Assembly (NCBI GenBank): GCA_009760855.2
Contig: WPIO01000089.1
Span: forward strand, 399,001 to 463,000
Source: Cristatella mucedo
Lineage: Eukaryota; Bryozoa; Phylactolaemata; Cristatellidae
Length of the DNA: 64,000 nucleotides
Reading direction: 5' to 3'
Below, in pieces: positions 1-10,835 of the stretch (its first letter is position 1; the number at the start of each line of letters is the position of its first letter). The notes below the pieces were generated by a model. It was not told where the DNA came from. It did no database searches and was given only the letters and a program-made list of their open reading frames with translations. The translations under genes were made by a program, and so were the position numbers.

Positions 1-74
1 TCGAGAAGCCGAGTAGTCTGTTAGTCGTCGTAGTGCGAAGCCACTTGCTACACTCGTTTTGTTTTTCGTTGCAG

Positions 75-3033
75 TCCATACCGGGAGACATGGAGTTTGA
101 TGCAAATTCTCACCCTCCCTGCTACAAAACCAAGGAAGAGGTAACCGAACACTGTGACGTCATTTGCAGTGAGATTGCTTGTTGGAATTGGCTTCATAGG
201 ATCACAGGCAGCACTGTCTTCACTGGTTGCTAAGAAAAAATGCCCTATATAAAGCTCACATACACAGCTCCCATATAAAGCACCACCAGCTACAAAATTG
301 GCCGACTTGTAGGCACAGAACATATTTTACTTACCATTCAGTTGCATTTCACTTTACAGCAAATGTAAAGCGCCTAGAGAGAGATTAAGTTCTCTGAGGG
401 CGCTTTATCAAGTGAATTATTATTATTATTATTATTAACATAGCTGCCCTGTCAGCCCCTTGGGTTATATGTCACCATGCAAGAGAGACGCTTCATCCTA
501 GCCCTTCATGTTCGAGTAGTTTCTATGCAAAGGTTTTATTAGTTCGTGTGCCAGGATCTAGCGGAATGGCTCCGAATGAGCAGAAGGCACTTCACGTAAG
601 TCGAGTCGCGCTAATACTAGGTTTGATATGTTTCTGTTGAGTTGCTAAGTAGGAAAACACTCTCCTGTTAGTGTGCGTGTGTGCAAGCTTGGGCATTAGG
701 TCGATGTAACAGGTGGCTAGTTTGGCCTCATTATATGTTCTTATTCATATTTTTGTGGCTCGTTGGTTGCATGGCTATGTGCAGCAGTTGATAGTCAGGT
801 TCAGCCCCGACTTACGTTTCACTTCGTTATATCTGTAACCGCTCTTAATCTATGCAGCAATGCCATGAGGCTTTTAATTAGTTATGCTTAAGCCTTCCTA
901 GTAAGCTGCCGTGAGGGGTAAACCGAACTGATGTTTTACTGCCTTAAGATCCGATGTCGGCCAACTTTCATCTAAAATGCTGGTTGAACCGCAACCCTCC
1001 CTCTAGGAAACTCAAAACACGTAGGTGGAATCGAATGGAAGAGAGGTTTTGTGCTCTCAATCAGAAGTGAGCAGTAGTGAGACCGTCATCGAGTGCTCGT
1101 AATCAGGATGACAACCTCTTGGTGACAACTGCCTGACGTTTGACAGTTTCGTTCGGAAGACCTCTCTTCTGCAGCCAGTCGTCGTAATCACTTCCTAACT
1201 GCCCGTATTAGGCCACGTGTATACTATTGGCTAGCTCAGGATTTTCATAGCTCCCTGATTACTTTAAATAGATGGTCAGATAAACTAAACTATTGTGACC
1301 ATATTTTGGTAGGGCTACCGAAAATGCTATTTAGCCTGTACAGTGAGTGATGTGGTCCCTAATGTGGCCACTAGGTTTGATCCGATGAATTTAGCCCCGT
1401 GTTTCTCTTGCTCAAAGAGCTGCAGTGGCTTCCGGTCGATGAGTGGATACAGATCAAAGTTCTTACACCGACCTGCAAGGCCAGCTAAGGCTTAGCTCCT
1501 ACACTCCCAACTGAGCTGCTGCAGTAGTGTCAGCCTTATTGGGTCCTCGAGAGGGAATTAATTAACCGTCTCTTTTGGTTAAACACTGCTTTAAAATTAA
1601 AATAATTCATTTGTATATCGCCCTAAGAGAACCTAATATCTATTAAAGTACTTCACACACATGCCACGGGGCTCGAGCCCACGACCTCGGCCATCAAATA
1701 CATTCGTCTTGACCTTGGGTGGAGCGAGCATATCATAACCACTGCGCCAAACCTACGACGCGGCTTTTAAATTGGCCCTGCAAGTCACTGGCAAGCACGG
1801 GTCTAATGTCGTTTCCCACGGGGCTAAACTGTGGTACTACATTTACAGCTATCCTTTGCTGCTACTTCTATGCTGCTCACTTCCTCAGCCTACCACCAAA
1901 TTCTTATATGCTTCTCTATTCAGCTCAGCCTACCTAATGCTCACCAATGCTATCTAAGCTGTTGAGTCTGCTGTAGATAACTCTTTACCTCATAGCCTAT
2001 TGGAGTCATAGATGGATATGCCTTTAGATTTATGTATATGCACAACTACATTCATGTGCATGTACAGCCATTTAAATATTGGTCTGTCAAGAGCTGCCCT
2101 ATCGTTCACTGTAGCACAGTCACTGATTATGCTCGAGCCAGAAATTAAGGTTTTTTTTTTTATTAGCTATTGGCTCAGCAAGTGCTAACAATTTTTCTGG
2201 AAGGTTAGGCTAGCTGAAATACTTCCAAAAATACCCGAAATCCCCATAGCTTCCGTCAAAAACAGTAGTGTGCCAGTTTCGATAACCTGGAAGTGACTGA
2301 TGTAGCAGCACTGATGCGATCGCAAAGGCTACGTTCTGACCTGTATAGTTGAGCAGATCCATTAAGCAATACGGTTTTTACGATCTCTAATGTACCAGGT
2401 GCTCCTAATGGGTCGAACTATGGATCCTCAAAAAGAGCAAAATTAGACTATTTTGGAGTGCCAGAGACTCGTATAGCTAAGACTTTGATTTTGTTTTTGA
2501 CCACCGGACATGCTGCATTCCTGCGCAGAAAGAATGAGCTACTGGTTTGGTAACGGCAGTCTCACAGAGATGTATGGCCTCGTCACCGTTTACATTATTT
2601 GCATTATTGGGAAGTATGATAACCGGAGGCAATCAGAACTAGCGTTGTATCAAGCTCAATCCTTGCTGCCATCAGTACACTCAAATAAAATGATTAAATT
2701 ACCTCTTTCAAAACTGCACTTCTATTGCAGTCAGTGCATGCATTGTTTTAGTTGCTTTTTGTAACCGATTTGACTATGTTATAGGACGTCGTCATTCAGC
2801 AAGAAGACGAGATCCGTGTCAAGGTCATTGGAACCCGTGTTGATGCCAACGATATTGTAAGCAGTTTTGTTCTGGTGTTAGTAATCTCTATCTGAGTGTT
2901 TGTTGTGTGCTGTAGCGTGATTCTTGTAATCTCGTAGCGTACAATGTTTATATTCTGTCAGTTCTGTTGGTATCTGTGTTTTTAGTTTGCCATTGGATCT
3001 CTGATGGACGACTATCTGGGTACGATTGGATGA
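75..3033 (+). CDS. POLR2G: RNA polymerase II subunit RPB7, C-terminal exons (5' part outside window)
   Basis: RPB7 forms the stalk of RNA polymerase II with RPB4 and acts in nuclear transcription. Three exons join in frame: 75-140, 2785-2856 and 2986-3033 (stop TGA at 3031-3033). All junctions are phase 0 with clean sites: ttgcag before 75, gtaacc after 140, atag before 2785, gtaagc after 2856, tttag before 2986. The joined peptide runs from SIPGDMEF through NSHPPCYKTKEE, DVVIQQEDEIR and VIGTRVDANDI to FAIGSLMDDYLGTIG. This is the end of the RPB7 S1/OB-fold domain and its conserved tail, recognised from memory of the family. The first intron in the window is 2.6 kb and holds a LINE tail, a SINE and a LINE relic. 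An ATG at 90 is internal to the protein, not a start. The gene is convergent with the alkaline phosphatase gene downstream. Identification is firm; only the upstream exons are missing. Confidence 0.95.
331..437 (+). mobile_element. LINE-A 3' tail (5'-truncated copy)
   Basis: Inside the first POLR2G intron. It shows the full LINE-A 3' end: TTACCATTCAGTTGCATTTC, the segment gcaaatgtaaagcgcc, the inner hairpin (agaga/ttctct) and ggcgctttatcaagtg, then (ATT)n. The outer hairpin arms TAAAGCGCC and GGCGCTTTA pair perfectly. No coding part remains. Confidence 0.85.
1390..1600 (+). mobile_element. LINE reverse transcriptase C-terminal relic
   Basis: One short frame reads LLKELQWLPVDEWIQIKVL, which matches the conserved LHWLPVxQRIDxKVL block after the reverse transcriptase core of LINE-A (compare 56248-57003). 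It is followed by frameshifts and lies in the POLR2G intron next to a SINE-A copy. Confidence 0.6.
1603..1757 (-). mobile_element. SINE-A copy (tRNA head, LINE-A-like tail)
   Basis: Read on the minus strand it has a tRNA-like head with an A-box region, a B-box-like GGGCTCGAGCCC, and then a tail with a degraded hairpin and ggttctcttagggcgatata. The head is diverged from the copy at 55787. It inserted in the POLR2G intron in the opposite orientation to the gene. Confidence 0.75.
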
Positions 3034-4625
3034 AGATGAATTCCGGCTATATTGTTGTACTGCGTGCATGAAATAATACATTTTCCCGAAGACTTTACTT
3101 TGGTTTGCGATGCATTTGATGCATATTGTTACGCTTGAACTTGTTATCAGTTTCCCTGTTCCTCATTTATCGCAGCCTATCTTTTCTATCTCAGCCTATG
3201 ATATAAACAGGTTGCACCTTTTGGCTGTAGATGTAGAGTGGCTGTATCAATCTTTCACTGATTGCGTGATACCCCTCTTTCTGCGAGGTTCCAACGAACC
3301 GCATCAGGCTGCGGCTCCATCCGGACTCGAAACTTGCCTCGTGACATCCAAGCCGGCTGTGAGCTTATGATAGCCAGCCTAGGCCAAACAGCGGTGCGGT
3401 GCGTACCGTGTAGTGAGATTTGCCTACTCTCAGTGGAGATGTCGCAAGCTGCTTTCCCAAGCTCTCCCCTATCGTCGATGCCCACGTTTGAACCTCTTGA
3501 CAGTTAGGCTGACCTTCTTTTCATTGAAGTAGCTGGCTTCTGTATGTCTGCAAATTCGTACGGTTATGCAAGTAGTTTGCTAATGTTAATATTATCCAAA
3601 TAGCTTGGGTGTTCGTCCGTCTGTCCCATTAGAAAAGAGAAGCTCCAAAAGACTTAAATTCAAAGGGAAATTCTAGGGAGCTTAAAAAGAAACTATCCTG
3701 TTCAATATTGAATAGATCAAAATGTAAGCGGAAGACAAGTGGATGCATCTTACCAAGAGCAAAGCCAAGGTGGGTCTTGCAGGTCAAAGAAAGTAAGAAT
3801 TTCGGTTCGTATTCATAGACTGACCAGCTCACTAGTCAAGACAACGTAGCGCCTTTAGTTAGTTAAGGGGACACGTGACGAGGTTTGTTGTACTAAAAAT
3901 CTACCTTGTTGACATCTGGCTTCAGAGCTATGGAGGCTCAATTACATTTTCCACATGGACGTGAGTGCATGCGTTGCAGATGCACTTGATCGGCCATTTC
4001 GAGATCGAGTCTCGATTCTGTGGCTGTCTATGACCACAAAGGCACCATCCGAAGTGCTAGGAATGATGCCAGGGGAGTCTATACACTGTACTTTCTATCA
4101 TAAATTTTGCCGAGACCTGTTCTAATCGTGGACCCTCATCGTGCTAGTAAAGAAGAAGCAGTGGTGCATCGTTGTGCTAGTAAAGAAGAAGCAGCTGGTG
4201 TTTCTAACCAAGTCATGGCCGATCTGACTAGCCACTGCACTATAAGGCTTAGACTGCGAAATCAGACCCGATGCGAAGCTGCCTCTTGTGCTTTCATCTC
4301 TCCCTGACTTGCAGCACGTCGAGCACTCGTGGAGTACGTCATGGCATGCTGACATGCGCACTTCGGTGGTAGTAAACTTTTTAAAATGAATTAACGATAA
4401 AACCAACTTTTTGATTACACCGGTCAAAATTGCAATCATTACTGACTTATAAAGACCCTAATCTGTAGTATCTAGGTGTTCGGAACACGAGTATAACCAT
4501 AGTTTTTCTATTTGCTCTTGTTTTGAAGATATTTCATGTAGTTCGTTTTCTATGTTTCACCGTATAAATTTATCCAGTAGGACTGCAAAACGTCCTAGAT
4601 AAGCCTAGACTGATATAATATTGCA
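3034..4625. other. POLR2G 3' flank, no gene recognised
   Basis: This holds the POLR2G 3' UTR and then anonymous sequence. Short frames at 3110-3507 overlap on both strands and resemble nothing I know. A 21-bp word occurs twice, at 4141-4161 and 4174-4194 (period 33). I see no clear canonical AATAAA close to the POLR2G stop; AATAATACA near 3070 is a weak candidate. Confidence 0.5.
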
Positions 4626-4630
4626 TCGCA

Positions 4631-6395
4631 TTGCATAATGCCGTCATGCACAAATCATCCACAGTTGATTTTGGATCATCTTTTCCGATGCAGTGCAGTC
4701 CAGTCGGAAAGGGTGAGCATTTACAATTTTCGGACATCATGCGAGACAGTTTGAGCTACTGTTACACGAAACTTATTATTTTATCGATTGAGGAAAAATA
4801 CAGATTAGTAACGCCTCAAAAGTTCGTTAAAACCGTGGACAATTTTTGCTATATTTGTGGGGACTTGACAGTTGCCAACCAGACGAAAAGTATCGCTTCT
4901 CATATCGCTTTCTTAAGAAGGAATATCATCTTTACTTCGGATGCAAGGTTAGTGACCGATACCAGCCGTTGGTTACTGCAGCATATGCGCTTTGCTACAT
5001 GTAAAACACAGCTTTCCCAGTGGTTGAATGGTAAATGACCATCAATGTCGTTCGAAGTCCCCCATAATGTGGACAGAGCCAAGCAACCGCATAAATGACT
5101 CTTACTTCTGCTTGGTCCCTCCTCTTTCCGGCGGAATAACGGAGCAAAGAAGTAGAGAATAGTCTAGCAAAACATTCTGTCTGCATCTAGACCAGTTCCA
5201 CATGGTGAAGGGCTTCCTCTTCCAGAACCTTCAGCTGAATATTCTCTGGATACATATGATGAGGAGAAGGATGAGCCGACCTGTTCTTTTCCTGGTACGT
5301 CAGCATGCAATGATCCCGAATTCCACTGTGATGCTTCATCAACCCCACACAGAATAACAGAGAGAGAACTAAAAGTTACCTGGTTCGTGATTTGGACTTA
5401 TCCCAGAGCGAGGCAGAGTTGCTAGGATCGAGACTCCAACGGCGGAATCTTCTCGAAGATGTCGCAACTACGGTTATATCGAAAGCGCCACCAGCACTTG
5501 GAGCCTTTCTTCTGAAATGAAACTAGTCTGGTATTCTGTTCCGATATTGAGGGTCTCATAAACGCCATGCAAATCACTTATGACCCAAAAGAATGGAGAC
5601 TATTTGTAGAATCTCCGAAACTGAGTCTTAAGGCTGTGCTTTTGCACAATGGAAACCGTCTTCCATCTATTCTAGTAGCGCATGCTGTCCACGTGAAAGG
5701 GACATATGATAACTTAAAGTAGCTGCTGAATTCCATTGAGTATAACAAGTACAGCGGGCACCTCTGTAGTGATTTGGAGGTAGTTGCCCTTGTAATGGAA
5801 CCGCAGCTGGGACATGTAAAATATATGCGTTTCTTGTGTGAGTCAATTTCGAGCGAGAAGCGAATTGCACTAACTGCGAAAGGAATGGACTCTCACACAA
5901 TATGTAGTAATTGGAAAGAAGAATATTCAGCACCACCCAGCTCTGGCCGAGGCTCACAAAATCCTGCTACCACCCCTTCACATCAAGCTAGGTTTGATGA
6001 TGACCTTCGTGAAAGTCATGGACCGGACTTCGCCAGCTTTCCGATACCTGCATGAAAAATTTACTGCTCTCAGCGAAAAAAGATTAAAGAGGGAGTTTTT
6101 TTGGTCCTCTGATTCGAGAGCTCTTCAAAGATGACCGGTTCAGCAACTTGTTGCAGGGTGATGCCAAACAAACATGAATGATACTTTTTGCCTAATGTCT
6201 ACAAACTTTCTCCGGAATGTTAGCATAGAAAACTACAAGGAACTAGTAGAAGACACGCTGATGCAGTATCAGAAACTTGGCTGCGATATGTCTCTAAAGA
6301 TTCACTTCTTTCATTCTCATTTGGATTTCTTCTCTGACAAATGTGATATGATTGGAGATGCTCTCGAAGAGCTGTACAAGAGGCAAGCGAAGTAA
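4631..6395 (+). pseudogene. Decayed copy of a multicopy invertebrate protein family
   Basis: Pieces of one protein appear in order on the plus strand but in different frames with stops. They are: a zinc-binding-like start with NFCYICGDLT (about 4847-4870); cysteines and QLSQWLNG near 5010-5037; LHNGNRLPSILVAHAVHVKG (5642-5701); YNKYSGHLCSDLEVVALVME (about 5741-5801) followed by YMRFLCE; and LGCDMSLKIHFFHSHLDFF with a short C-terminal stretch (6174-6395). I recognise the order and the MSLKIHFxHSHLDFFP block from a large multicopy family in arthropods and cnidarians, which I suspect is carried by a mobile element. I know no biochemical function for it. Stops after 5719 and frameshifts near 5100, 5520 and 6060 make it non-functional. 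The usual C-terminal extension is absent, and a LINE-A 3' end begins within about 20 bp. Confidence 0.65.
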
Positions 6396-6410
6396 TCTAA
6401 AAGGTGTTCC

Positions 6411-7140
6411 ATGACTTCATTATTTACACGAAATCTATGTGTCATGTTCAAAAGTGACCTTTCTTTAGACGACCACATCAGCTCCACAATCAAGTCTGGC
6501 TACTTTCAGCTACGCAACATTGCTAAAATTCGGGCTTGTTTAGACAGGCATACCCCATCTAAGTTGATCCATGCATTTGGGACATCACTTCTTGACTTCT
6601 GTGACTAACTGCTTGCTAGTATACCGGTCTGTGCAATCAGGCGCTTACAGCTGGTGCAAAACTCTGCAGCTAAGCTTCTCTGTCGTGAGCGTCGCAGTTG
6701 CCACATCACACCACTTCTCGCCGACCTGTACTAGCTACCAGTCAAGCAACGCATCGACTTCAAGGTTTCGTCCCTCACTTTGAGGTTCCTTCATTCTTTG
6801 GCTCCAGCCCACTATAATATCAGATCTACTCCCCACCGGGCCAAGCATGGTACCATCCGCTTTTCGGAAACTAACTTTTTACCCATACCTCTTACAAACC
6901 TCAAATCCTTTGGAGACCGTGCATTTAGCTTGTCTGCTCCCAAAGCCTCGAACCTACCCCCGACTTTCGTCACGACATCCCCCGACTTGACCACCTAACC
7001 ATGTTATTCTTATTGTTTATTGAGCGTGCTACTATTAACCATTCGATCGTGTTTCCTTTGCAGCAACTGTAAAGCGCCTAGAAAGAGACTATACTCTCTG
7101 AGGGTGCTGTATCAAGTGTTATTATTATTAGTATTATTAC
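6411..7140 (+). mobile_element. LINE-A 3' portion with tail
   Basis: Frameshifted remnants of the region after the reverse transcriptase core are present: SLDDHISSTIKSGYFQLRNI, KIRACLDRHTPSKLIHAF, and LKSFGDRAFSLSAPKASNLP near the end. The full tail follows (gtttcctttgcagcaactgtaaagcgcc, hairpin, ggtgctgtatcaagtg, ATT repeats). It is a 5'-truncated, dead copy abutting the pseudogene at 4631-6395. Confidence 0.85.
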
Positions 7141-7907
7141 AGATATTAAACATAGGCCTATTACTATTGGCATGCATTTTTTAATGTACACATTAATTTA
7201 TTGCAGATAAAAAAAAGTAGAGCCAATATGGCAATTTGACTGACATATTCGTGTTGAGCACACACACGTTGATAAGAAATGACTGGTTTTATTTCAGTAA
7301 CATGACTTTTGTAAAAATTTGTTAACCAGTGTTATGGAAAAACTAGCATTACTCGTAAATTAGAAGCCTGACCCTCAAAATGAGCTCGGCCAGCATATCT
7401 CCTGTAGCACCTGGACGCAATCTGGGTGTCTGGATCCAAAGTGATGTATATGACGAGACGAGCGCGCAAAAGCAAAAAAGTATGACCTTTAGGCGAGCAT
7501 GCAAATTTCACGAGAAGGCACCCGAGGCGCTGATTAGTAGAACCGCTATTTAGTAGCGTGCAACGAACAATGCACAGGCACGAGCGAAAAGCACGCAGAA
7601 AAACGCGAGTTGCATGCCGGGACGAAGGGGAAGCTGAGCGGAACAGGAACTGCGTCTTCAGCTAAAATTTAAATGATGTAAAATAAATGCAGGCGGCGAC
7701 GGAAGCCAGCGGCCCGTCCAGCGTTGCGGTGCGCCAAGGGAGCTGAATGCCAAGACATCAACAACAAAAAGATTTCCCATTAGCAGAAGGAGCGGCGAAA
7801 TGACGCGAGGACGTGGAGGGCATGGGCGGCTCGATAGGTTGGTTGGAGAGCACGTGAGCTGGAGGAGCGAGCAGTTGAATGGATCGGCTCGTGCAAGCGA
7901 GTGAAGC

Positions 7908-7979
<72 letters not shown>

Positions 7980-8780
7980 CAAGACAATAAGTCTTGATGT
8001 CGGACTCGACGCTCGATAGGTGTCGCCAGCGAAGCTTTCACACTGGAGCGATGTGATGTGGCAGCCTGGCGCCGTTGACGACAGATCAGAGGAGCTGCTA
8101 AGCTTTGAGCCAGTTGCAGACGGCCAAGGGCATAGGTCAGATGTCCTGAATAAAAAGAATTGCAGTCATCCTGAATCAATGTCCTGAAAGCATGCACGAA
8201 TTTAACTGTCGCACTCTTGCCTGACTAGCAGACATCAATTTTGGCAATGAAAGGCATCGCAGGAGGGATTCTTCGCGAACCAATCACGAGGGCGATGTCT
8301 TCCGATTCAAGAGCGAATCTGAGCGTCCCCGCAGTCAATCAGCCAGTCCAATCGGAGTTATACTTCGGGAAGTTGGCGGCCGTTCAAGTGCGAATGCCGA
8401 ACGCGAATGTTGCAGGCTCCACGGGATGTAAGTGAGTTGGGTGGAGAGCGAGGCTGAGCAAAGTCAAAGGTTACAAAGAGCAGCTTGCTGCCGAATTTCA
8501 TCTGCGTGCACAATGAAGCTAACATCGTGGTTGCGATGAAAACGAGCAGAGGAAAAATATGAATAGTGAAAATAAAGGGTCTTATCTCTGATAGAATCAT
8601 GATGTATCGCATTCTTTAAGGGCTCCCCAAAAGACCGACAGAAAAACTTCGACGTCTCTTACTTTGGTAGAACCAAATTCAGTTGGGCATTGTGCCAAAC
8701 ATACCCAGGGATTTCATGAGGCGCTGATTTCAATATGCGAGGCGACATAACGCCGTTTTCCCCCTAGCTAGGGATGTAGT
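7141..8780. other. Intergenic stretch, no gene recognised
   Basis: Apart from the (GT)n run there is one stretch near 7485-7560 with the words TTTAGGC, GCATGCAAAT and ACGAGAAGGCA. These recur near 28857-28890, so it is probably an unnamed dispersed repeat. Nothing coding is supported. Confidence 0.4.
7911..7977. repeat. (GT)n microsatellite
   Basis: Uninterrupted GT/TG dinucleotides of about 67 bp. They create false open frames of Thr-His repeats on the minus strand. Confidence 0.97.
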
Positions 8781-8784
8781 GGTT

Positions 8785-8925
8785 TCTGAGTTTCCAAGTG
8801 GTAAAGTCTTCGCACATTGTAGATTTGAATCCTGTAATGGGTAATTATTTATTTCCTTCTGGAAGCGATACATTTCCTTATGCAACATTATCAACCTATG
8901 CATAGGCTTGAACGTATGCGTACGT
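8785..8925 (+). mobile_element. SINE-B relic
   Basis: A tRNA-like B-box variant (GATTTGAATCC) is followed by tgtaatgggtaattatttat, corresponding to the SINE-B body seen at 20165-20335, 32370-32510 and 54440-54605. It is degraded. Confidence 0.5.
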
Positions 8926-10740
8926 AAGCGGAAGTCGCCGCTAATTTACTAGCAGGCGCTGATCAATGGAAAGAGACCCAGCTAAATTTGCATAAACATA
9001 CTTAAATGAGAGACTGGACACTCAGAGGCAAAATTTAAAAGGAATTTAAAATTATAAAATACTTCCCAATTTCATGTAAACATAGAATTTTCTACAAGTT
9101 TCCAGAAGTGGGAGTTATATTCTCGTAAAAGTGTCAAATGAATTCTATGAATTAATAACCACGCCAATTTTCTGGAATGTGCTATCACTTTTTCAGAAAG
9201 ATGAACAGTTCTTAAAGTTTTAATTTATGTTTATAGGCCAGCCCTTTACCGAAAGTTCAAGAAGTTTTAACGTTAACGTTTAATGTTCTTTCTGCCTTCG
9301 GTACAACATAAAATTAATGAGGTAAGCATTTACTTTTAGTAGCAATTCTATTTTGATAACAACGGGTTTCGGAAAAAAGAGCTCCGTGCGATGAATCATG
9401 GCGCAACTATGGCGGGCAAAAATGTGAGACGCACACAAGGGAGGAAGCCGAAAAGTGTGTAGCGCTTTACAAGTTCTACCTGAAAGCACCTTGAATCTTT
9501 GAAATTTCAGCATTAAAAATTCAATTGCGGTATTACTTGATTTTTAAAAATTCAGCTTTTCAAATCCACTTGTGATAGCACTTGATCTTTGTAGTCCTAC
9601 GCAGGTACTTTCGCAAAAAGAAGCAAAAATAATGCACACGTGCTCTTATCGCGTTTGATACTATAGTGTTGATACTCCGAATGCTTCAACGGCAAGTATT
9701 CAAAATGGTGGGGTTTGCCACACCCAACAAAGTAGTCCTGCTATTTGACATCGCCCAAGAGGTACTGCATTTCACATTACTAGTTTAGTAATTAGAATGC
9801 ATGAAATAATTGCACTAGAAAATTGAATTTTTGAATATTTCTTTAACTATGACTTTGGATTATCACTACGAGTGAGATAGCTGGATTAAGATTGCTATTT
9901 TGAGATGTAAGAAAATATTTGAAGTATTAAATTTAAAAACTATGTTTTTCTACTAGTTCTTTACTCTGACCAAACGGACTGGGTTCGAGAGTCTAGCCAA
10001 AAGAATTGGTCGTAGTTACTGGGTCGAGTTTCATGACAGAGTATTTTTGCACTTATCATTATGCTATCGTAGGCTAAGGGGCGGATGGGTGGCGTAATAT
10101 TCGTCAAGAACTTGTTTTTTAGACTTGTCACGGAGAAGCTTAGCTTGGAGAAACTCAAAAGCTCTAAGAATCTATCCGCTTCCTCACCCCGACCTTCATC
10201 GGAACTTTGGCGGTACTGGTCGGCTAGGCCTTTTTTCTTTTAATTGGCGGGGCCATTTTTGTCGCTTGGCAGTGCGTTGTCGAGAGTAGTTTTCACGTGA
10301 GTGATCGTGCTACTTCCGTCGACTAACCCGCTCCCCGGCCGTTGGCCAGGACACCGTCATGGCCACTGATTTCCTGTCCGGAAGTGAACGCAAAGCCTTC
10401 GCAAGGAAACGCTTTTAATCGAGGCTTGAACTCACACTTGAATCGGCTCTCACGGCCGAGCAAAGCGAAAACGACAAAGAAAGACGCGACAGCAGACGGA
10501 CAGTCTGACAGACAGATGGATTGACTAATCGACAAATAAAAAAGGAGCACCTCCATCTCGGCGTCTCGCTGACTTGTGGCGACGGCCGGATAGTGGCTGC
10601 ATAACCGGAGACTTCAAAATCGTGCCCCTTCAAAACTTTGCATGGCGCTTCGTAGTAGGGGCCACGCACGCGCTCCGTCGCTTCGAATGACCGCGCGAGC
10701 AGCCTTGCACAGCGCAAATGCATGGGCAGTCCGCGAAGAG
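8926..10740. other. Intergenic stretch downstream of the alkaline phosphatase gene
   Basis: AT-rich to mixed sequence with no recognisable gene or element. It lies beyond the 3' end of the minus-strand alkaline phosphatase gene and may include part of its 3' UTR. Confidence 0.4.
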
Positions 10741-10802
10741 ACCGTCTCGAGAAACCGTCACAAGAGACCGTCTCAAGAAACCGTCTCAAGAAACCGTCTC
10801 GA
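10741..10802. repeat. 13-bp minisatellite just past the alkaline phosphatase stop
   Basis: Five tandem units of ACCGTCTCAAGAA with small changes, period exactly 13. The array is 34 bp beyond the stop codon of the minus-strand alkaline phosphatase gene, so it probably lies in the 3' UTR. Confidence 0.9.
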
Positions 10803-10835
10803 ACACCTCTGCCAGCTTGGTGCTACGTGAATTTC

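Noticed and set aside
33-233. 66-codon frame beginning before POLR2G exon sequence
   Set aside because: Only 75-140 is coding; the rest is intron on both sides, as the RPB7 protein and splice sites show.
555-595. Possible small exon (ccag ... gtaag) in the first POLR2G intron
   Set aside because: RPB7 continues directly from YKTKEE to DVVIQQ, so the segment is not needed and would shift the frame.
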